Shown here piece after piece: positions 58,831 to 64,000 of a DNA stretch of 64,000 nt. The notes under the pieces were generated by a model. The model did no database searches. It was not told the DNA's origin and saw nothing but the letters and a program-made list of their open reading frames with translations. The stretch comes from Gammaproteobacteria bacterium (GTDB lineage: Bacteria > Pseudomonadota > Gammaproteobacteria > Ga0077536), in the NCBI GenBank assembly GCA_016209015.1, contig JACQWY010000003.1, forward strand, positions 155,899-219,898, given 5' to 3'. Positions within the stretch are counted from its first letter, which is position 1; each line of letters opens with the position of its first letter. Both the position numbers and the translations under genes were made by a program.

Positions 58831-58982
58831 GGCGATTACACTACTTTGAAACGGCGTTTGGGAAATCGAGGGGCGGAAAGCTACCGGCCCCGCAAGCGCC
58901 TGTCAAACCAAGCCCCCGGCGGGGCCCGACCCGGCCGGGGACCCGGGTTCCGGGACCGTGCCGCCGGGCCCGGAGCCCAGAC

Positions 58983-60428
58983 ATGACGAACCTGACCATC
59001 GACACCGCCCGCCGCGATCTGCTCGAACCCGCGGGCCTCGACATCCCGGACCTCGAACGGGTCCTCCACCAGCTCACGGGCCGCGGCGTCGATCTCGCCG
59101 ACGTCTACTTCGAATACTCCCGCGGCGAGTCGTGGAGCCTCGAGGACTCGCTCGTCAAGGAAGGCTCGCATGTCATAGAACAAGGCGTGGGCCTGCGCGC
59201 CGTGTGCGGGGAGAAGACCGGCTTCGCCTACGCCGACGACCTCACGCTCGCGGCGCTCGAAGGCGCGGCCGGCGCGGCGCGGATGATCGCGGGCCAGGGC
59301 CAGTCGCAGGCCGTGCGGCTCGTCTCGGCGACACCTTTGCCCGTCCGCTACGCGATGGCCGATCCGCTCGAAGCCGTGCCGGCCGCGGCGAAGCTCGCGC
59401 TGCTTCGCGATCTCGATCAGCGCCTGCGCGCCGCGGATCCCCGCGTCAAACAGGTCATGGCGGGTCTCGTCGGACGCTACACGCGCGTCATCGTCGCGGC
59501 CTCCGACGGTACGCTCGCCGCGGATCTGCGACCGCTCGTGCGGCTCAACGTCTCCGTGATCGTCGAGCAGAACGGCCGGCGCGAGACGGCGTCCTACGGC
59601 GGCGGCGGCCGCTACGGCTTCGACACGCTGCTCCGCGACGGCCAGGCGCACGGCATCGCGGACGAAGCGCTGCGTCAGGCGCTCGTCTGTCTCGAAGCGC
59701 GGCCCGCACCCGCCGGCGAGATGACGGTCGTGCTCGGCCCGGGCTGGCCCGGGATACTCCTGCACGAAGCGATCGGCCACGGCCTCGAGGGCGACTTCAA
59801 CCGCAAGGGGACCTCGGCGTTCGCGGGACGCGTCGGCTCGCGCGTCGCGAGCACCGGCTGCACCGTCGTCGACGACGCGACGCTGCCCGATCGCCGCGGC
59901 TCGCTCGCCGTCGACGACGAAGGCACGGCCGGCCAGTGCACGACGCTCATCGAGAACGGAATCCTGAAGGGCTATCTGCAGGACAAGCAGAACGCGAAGC
60001 TGATGGGCGTGACACCCACCGGCAACGGTCGCCGCCAGTCCTACGCGCATCGCCCCATGCCGCGCATGACGAACACCTACATGCTGCCCGGCCAGCACGA
60101 TCCCGCGGAGATCCTCGCCTCGGTGAAGAACGGCCTCTACGCCGTCAACTTCGGCGGCGGCCAGGTCGACATCACGAACGGCAAGTTCGTGTTCAGCGCC
60201 TCCGAGGCGTATCTGATCGAAGACGGGAAGATCACCGCACCGGTGAAAGGCGCGACCTTGATCGGCAACGGCCCGGACGTGCTGACGCGCGTCTCGATGG
60301 TCGGTAGCGACCTGAAGCTCGATAACGGTGTGGGCACCTGCGGCAAGGCGGGACAGTCCGTGCCGGTCGGCGTGGGGCAGCCGACGGTGCGGATCGATGG
60401 ACTGACCGTAGGCGGGACGCGGGCGTAG
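58983..60428 (+). CDS. tldD: Metalloprotease TldD
   Basis: TldD forms with TldE/PmbA a heterodimeric zinc protease that trims modified peptides such as microcin B17 and CcdA and, in other bacteria, RiPP leaders. The 481-residue protein has the HExxxH motif in [15 protein letters not shown] and the following [13 protein letters not shown] and TNTYMLPG blocks. Its neighbour PmbA is not in the window. In the gap after the stop lie a REP pair and a mobile element; the damaged glcD frame runs antisense through this gene. Confidence 0.95.
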   Translation: MTNLTIDTARRDLLEPAGLDIPDLERVLHQLTGRGVDLADVYFEYSRGESWSLEDSLVKEGSHVIEQGVGLRAVCGEKTGFAYADDLTLAALEGAAGAARMIAGQGQSQAVRLVSATPLPVRYAMADPLEAVPAAAKLALLRDLDQRLRAADPRVKQVMAGLVGRYTRVIVAASDGTLAADLRPLVRLNVSVIVEQNGRRETASYGGGGRYGFDTLLRDGQAHGIADEALRQALVCLEARPAPAGEMTVVLGPGWPGILLHEAIGHGLEGDFNRKGTSAFAGRVGSRVASTGCTVVDDATLPDRRGSLAVDDEGTAGQCTTLIENGILKGYLQDKQNAKLMGVTPTGNGRRQSYAHRPMPRMTNTYMLPGQHDPAEILASVKNGLYAVNFGGGQVDITNGKFVFSASEAYLIEDGKITAPVKGATLIGNGPDVLTRVSMVGSDLKLDNGVGTCGKAGQSVPVGVGQPTVRIDGLTVGGTRA

Positions 60429-60445
60429 CCCGATTTTCTCCGCAG

Positions 60446-60542
60446 GTCCGATTAGCGACAGCGTAATCGGACGCTCCATTCGTTTCGCCGAGACACGTTC
60501 CCGGCATCGTGATGCCGAACGTCCGATTACGCCTTCGGCTAA
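60446..60542. repeat. REP/BIME-like pair, copy 3, cut by the mobile element
   Basis: First palindrome GTCCGATTAGC...GCGTAATCGGAC (60446-60472); an extra perfect hairpin CGGCATC/GATGCCG (60502-60517); then GTCCGATTACGCCTTCGGCTAA (60521-60542), which should continue TCGGAC but instead joins the mobile element at CTAA. Confidence 0.85.
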
Positions 60543-60677
60543 GGAAGCTCTGAACAAGTTCAGAGCTTCCGGCGGCACAGGGATGTGCCGCCGTGAACAG
60601 TGGCGTAAGCCATTGTTCACGTAAGGTTGGCAAGAACCACGCTTCTTGCCGACCGTGCTCTGAAAAGTCCAGGATGG
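60543..60677 (+). mobile_element. MITE-like five-hairpin element, copy C (3'-truncated)
   Basis: Nearly identical to copy A from its first base but ending at AGGATGG (60677), where glcD coding sequence begins. The right terminal repeat, the second CTAA and the rest of the REP unit are missing. A deletion starting inside the element has removed them together with the 3' end of glcD. Confidence 0.9.
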
Positions 60678-62081
60678 CACGTGCATCGCGCCGAACTCCG
60701 CACAGCGATGCAGGGTCGGGATGGCCTTGCCGGGATTCAATATGCCCTGCGGATCGAACGCGGCCTTGATGGCGTGGAACGTCGCGAGCTCGGCGGGCGA
60801 GAACTGCAGGCACATCGAATCGAGCTTCTCGACGCCGACACCGTGCTCGCCCGTCACCGTGCCGCCGACTTCGACGCAGAGCCTGAGGATCTCGAGCCCG
60901 AGCCGCTCCGCGGTGTGCAGTTGCGCGTCGACGTTCGCGTCGTACGCGATCAAGGGATGCAGGTTGCCGTCGCCGGCGTGGAATACGTTCGCGACCGGCA
61001 GGCCGTATTCGTTCGACAGCTCGGCGATGCGTTTCAACACGAACGGCAGCTCGCGACGCGGGATCGTGCCGTCCATGCAGTAGTAATCGGGCGCGATGCG
61101 GCCGATCGCCGGGAACGCGGACTTGCGGCCGAGCCAGAATTTCATGCGCTCCGCCTCGTCGCGCGAAACGCGCATTTCCGTCGCGCCCTGCGCGCGGAAC
61201 AAGGCTTCGACGACCGCGAGATCGGCCTCGACTTCGGCCGGCGTGCCGTCGAGCTCGCAGAGCAGGATCGCGGCCGCATCACGCGGATAGCCCGCACGGC
61301 AGAAATCCTCCGCACAACGCAACGCGAGCCGATCCATCATCTCGAGCCCGGCCGGGATGATGCCGCGCTCGATCACCGCCGCGACCGCGCGGCCCGCGGC
61401 TTCGACGTCGTCGAATGCGGCGAGCAGCACGCGCGCGAGCTCGGGCTTCGGCAGGAGCTTGACCGTCGCCTCCATCACGATGCCGAGCAGACCTTCCGAA
61501 CCGTTCATGAGCGCGAGCAGATCGTAGCCCGGTGCGTCGAGCGTGCGGCCCCCGATCTCCAGCCATTCACCGTCGGCCGTCAGGATCTTCACGCCGAGCA
61601 CGTTGTGAACGGTGAGCCCGTATTTCAGGCAATGCACGCCGCCCGAGTTCTCGGCGACGTTGCCGCCGATCGTGCAGGCGATCTGCGAGGACGGATCGGG
61701 CGCGTAGTAGAGACCGAGCGGCGCGACGGCCTCGGACAGCGCGAGATTGCGCACGCCCGGCTCGACCACGGCGAGGCGGTTGTCGGCGTCGATGTCGAGG
61801 ATGCGGTCGAACTTCGCGAGCGAGAGCAGGCAGGACTCGGGATCGGGCAATGCGCCGCCGGACAGCCCGGTCCCCGCGCCGCGCGGCACGAGCGGCACGC
61901 CGAGCCCGGCGCACAGCTTCACGATCGCCTGCACCTGCTCGCGCGTCTCCGGCAGGCACACGACGCGCGGCATGCCGCGATACGCCGAGAGACCGTCGCA
62001 TTCGTAGGGGCGCTTCGCCTCCACGCTCGTGAGCAGCGCGTCCGGCGGCAGCAGGCGGGCGAGACGTTCCTCGAAGGTCAT
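60678..62081 (-). CDS. glcD: Glycolate oxidase subunit GlcD, C-terminus and stop codon lost
   Basis: The FAD-binding subunit of glycolate oxidase. Residues 1-468 are intact GlcD: PRGAGTGLSGGALP (FAD loop), GGNVAENSGGVHCLKYG, NVFHAGDGNLHP, TGEHGVGVEK and NPGKAIPTLHRCAEFGAMHV. E. coli GlcD goes on for HHGHLPFPELERF and stops; here residue 468 is followed directly by mobile-element sequence in frame, without a stop codon until 58881, a predicted 1066-residue product whose tail is antisense to tldD. Function may survive if the mRNA ends in the hairpins and is rescued, but the gene is damaged. glcE and glcF are not next to it. Confidence 0.85.
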
Positions 62082-62125
62082 GGCGGCTCCGGGCACGGGA
62101 GAGTCCGGAGCAGTGTAGCCAGCGC

Positions 62126-63352
62126 TTACTGGAAGCGGTAGCTCGAAGGGACGACGACGACGCCGCCCGGCGTGACCGCGAAGCGCTCGGCATCGCGTGC
62201 CGGATCCATGCCGATCTCCTCGTAGGGCGGCACGGAGACGCCGCGGTCGAGGATGCAGCGGTGGACGCGCGCACCCTCGCCGACGATCGCGCCCGAGTAG
62301 AGGATCGAATCCTCCACGGTCGCGCTGTCGTCGATGTAGACGCGGTTGCCGAGCACGCTCCGGCTCACGCCGCCGCCGGCGATGACGGTGCCGGCGGAGA
62401 CCATCGAGTTCACGCAGATGCCTTCGTTGCAGGAACGTCCCGGCACGGTCCGCGCCGGCGGCCGCTGCGCCTGGTAGGTGCGAATCGGCCAGTCGGCCTG
62501 GTAGATGTCGAGCGGCGGCTCGAGATGCAGGAGATCCATGTTCGCCTCGTAATAATCGTCGAGGCTCGAGAGCGTGCGCCAGTAGCGGTCCTGCGACACG
62601 CGGCCGTATTTGCCGCCGAAACGATAGCCCAGCAGCCGCGCGCGGCCGAACAGGCGCTCGCGGATGACGTCCATCACGGTCTTGTGCCGGCAGCCCTCGG
62701 CGCCGGCCGCGACCAGCATCTCGATGAGGCAATGCCGCTTGAAGCAGTAGACCTCCATCGGCCCGAAGTACTCGGTGTCCGCGGGCGCCTCGTTCATGTC
62801 CTTCTCGTCACGGATGTCGCAGAGATCGTCGCCGGCGAGCGCGAAGCGCGAGGTGAAGCCGCCGCCGTTCGCGGTGTCGCGGTCGACGGCCGCGATCGTC
62901 ACGTCGGCCTCGTGCTCGGCATGGAACTCGAGGATCGCCGCATAGTCCATGCGATAGATTTGTTCGCCGGAAACGACGAGGACGTTGTCCTCCTGCGCGC
63001 CGTCGATGAGATAGAGGTTCTCGTGGAGCGCGTGGCACGGACCGGAATACATCGAGACGCGCTCGGTGATCGGCGGTGAGACGGCCGTCACGAATTCGCC
63101 GAGGTCGGTGTTGAAGATCGACCAGCCGTCGCGGAGATGATTCTGCAGCGAGAGCGAATTGAACTGCGTGAAGACGTTGATGCGGCGCAGGCCCGAGTGC
63201 ATGCAGTTCGTCAACGCGAAATCGATGACGCGGTAATTGCCCGCATAGGGCAACGCCGCCGTCGTCCTGCGCGACGTCAGCGGCATGAGGCCACGCCCGT
63301 CGCCGATGGCGAGGACCATGACCAGGGTTTCATTGAGATTGGAGATAAGCAT
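62126..63352 (-). CDS. GlgC-like sugar nucleotidyltransferase
   Basis: A 408-residue protein with the layout of glucose-1-phosphate adenylyltransferase: N-terminal Rossmann domain (YRVIDFALTNCMHSGLRRINVFTQF, VLVVSGEQIYRMDY) and a C-terminal left-handed beta-helix (GTVIAGGGVSRSVLGNRVYIDDSATVEDSILYSG). However, the nucleotide loop reads LAIGDGRGLMPLTSRRTTAALPY, where active GlgC has GGRG...RAKPAV; the Lys of that segment is missing. It is either a diverged enzyme or a regulatory paralogue. It begins at ATG 63352 behind a good promoter. Confidence 0.8.
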   Translation of the reverse strand: MLISNLNETLVMVLAIGDGRGLMPLTSRRTTAALPYAGNYRVIDFALTNCMHSGLRRINVFTQFNSLSLQNHLRDGWSIFNTDLGEFVTAVSPPITERVSMYSGPCHALHENLYLIDGAQEDNVLVVSGEQIYRMDYAAILEFHAEHEADVTIAAVDRDTANGGGFTSRFALAGDDLCDIRDEKDMNEAPADTEYFGPMEVYCFKRHCLIEMLVAAGAEGCRHKTVMDVIRERLFGRARLLGYRFGGKYGRVSQDRYWRTLSSLDDYYEANMDLLHLEPPLDIYQADWPIRTYQAQRPPARTVPGRSCNEGICVNSMVSAGTVIAGGGVSRSVLGNRVYIDDSATVEDSILYSGAIVGEGARVHRCILDRGVSVPPYEEIGMDPARDAERFAVTPGGVVVVPSSYRFQ

Positions 63353-63370
63353 AGGCGTCAAGGGTCGGGC

Positions 63371-63376
63371 ATTATA
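63371..63376 (-). promoter_or_regulatory. -10 box of the GlgC-like gene
   Basis: A perfect TATAAT on the minus strand (63376-63371) lies 18 bases before the ATG at 63352. The -35 region (TTCTTT, 16-base spacing) is weak. The 5' leader would be about 12 bases. Confidence 0.55.
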
Positions 63377-63626
63377 CGCGCGTTCGCAGCTTAAAGAAGA
63401 CCGCGGCCCCGGGCCCGCGCCCGCGGCTGACCGGCCCCCGAGGTGGCCGCTCGGCGCGCAATTCGTTATCTTAGTCCCCGCGCCGAGTGCACGGGCGCCC
63501 CGGCCCATGACCGTGGTTTTTCAAGGAGATAGCCGTCCGCTCCCGGCGGGCGAGAACAGTCGGAGGCGGCCCGGGCCGCGTCCCGCACCGCAACCCTGCT
63601 CGACAGCCTGGCCGAGACCACACTCC

Positions 63627-64000
63627 ATGTCGGAAGAAATCCTCGTCAACGTCACGCCCCAGGAGACGCGCGTCGCGTTCATCGAGAACGGCGTGCTCCA
63701 GGAAGTGCAGGTCGAGCGCACGCGCAAGCGAGGCTACGTCGGCAACATCTATCTGGGACGCGTGAGCCGCGTACTCCCCGGTATGGGCGCGGCCTTCCTC
63801 GACATCGGACTCGAACGCGCGGCCTTCCTGCACGTCTCGGACATCGTGGCCGCCGACGAGCGGCGCGAGACGACCGGCAACGAGCCCGCGATCGAACAGG
63901 TCGTACACGAGGGCCAGGCGCTGCTCGTGCAGGTGACGAAAGAGCCGATCGGCACGAAGGGCGCGCGGCTCAGCACCTACATCAGCATCCCCTCGCGCTA
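63627..64000 (+). CDS. rng: Ribonuclease G, N-terminal part (runs off window)
   Basis: The first 124 codons of an RNase E/G family endonuclease, which matures 16S rRNA 5' ends and degrades mRNA. MSEEILVNVTPQETRVAFIENG is the classical RNase G start, followed by the S1 domain (GYVGNIYLGRVSRVLPGMGAAFLDIG, AAFLHVSDI) and VVHEGQALLVQVTKEPIGTKGARLS. The short start and lack of the extended front favour RNase G over RNase E. Ribosome site is weak. Confidence 0.94.
   Translation, partial: MSEEILVNVTPQETRVAFIENGVLQEVQVERTRKRGYVGNIYLGRVSRVLPGMGAAFLDIGLERAAFLHVSDIVAADERRETTGNEPAIEQVVHEGQALLVQVTKEPIGTKGARLSTYISIPSR

Noticed and set aside
58881..62732. A 1283-residue open frame on the minus strand
   Set aside because: Its front overlaps the GlgC-like gene in another frame and its end is antisense to tldD; only the GlcD part (from 62081 to 60678) is real coding sequence. 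The long open frame is a high-GC effect plus the lost glcD stop.

Overview
The window is high-GC chromosomal DNA from what looks like a gammaproteobacterium. The evidence is the core gene content and order: tRNA-Pro/Arg/His/Lys and tRNA-Leu ahead of tig; alaC, hom, thrC; recJ, prfB with its programmed frameshift, lysS; lpxH; ampD-nadC; aceE-aceF. Two features point to a one-carbon or hydrocarbon-oxidising lifestyle. The first is a complete copper membrane monooxygenase operon (pmoC-pmoA-pmoB, 31692-34690). The second is a divergent mtdA/fchA pair (5801-7491) of the type that carries formyl/methylene-tetrahydrofolate flux in methylotrophs. A gammaproteobacterial methanotroph, possibly of an uncultivated upland-soil type, is my inference; ammonia or short-chain alkane oxidation cannot be excluded by reading alone.

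Layout. 1-2900: start of tig, tRNA-Leu, two small genes and a four-gene tRNA operon split by a palindromic mobile element. 2966-9256: ppiB, lpxH, ampD, nadC, fchA, mtdA, a hypothetical gene and a secreted hydratase-like protein. 9420-15789: MmgE/PrpD protein, membrane protein, then LOG, HAD, macrodomain, second HAD and lipoprotein genes in one direction. 16147-25537: PEP-CTERM-like protein, M17 peptidase, pyruvate dehydrogenase E1/E2, Nudix and two hydrolases. 25613-29448: argG and a GGDEF/EAL protein. 29429-38921: copper island. 38935-43638: lysS, prfB, recJ. 43824-53947: accessory region with regulators, a possible double-glycine-leader peptide beside glycosyltransferase and methyltransferase fragments, DUF1329, a second PEP-CTERM protein and RidA. 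54046-64000: RpfE-type mutase, thrC-hom-alaC, tldD, a damaged glcD, a glgC-like gene and the start of rng.

The most interesting locus is the copper island. An hvfA-hvfB-hvfC set (a copper-binding peptide with two EGKCGG motifs and its DUF692/DUF2063 modification enzymes) is transcribed away from pmoCAB. Behind pmoB, nearly without gaps, come an esterase-like lipoprotein, two small periplasmic proteins, CopC and a CopD fused to cytochrome c and a thioredoxin-like domain. This reads as one module that buffers, imports and delivers copper to the monooxygenase. An intrinsic terminator-like hairpin lies between pmoC and pmoA.

The second theme is repeats. A roughly 140-163 bp element built of five consecutive hairpins, with IS5-like termini and 4-bp YTAR target duplications, occurs three times, plus a possible decayed copy before aceE. 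A REP/BIME-like family occurs three times. At 60.5 kb the mobile element sits inside a REP unit and its truncated end has removed the stop codon of glcD, leaving an open frame that continues about 600 codons antisense through tldD.
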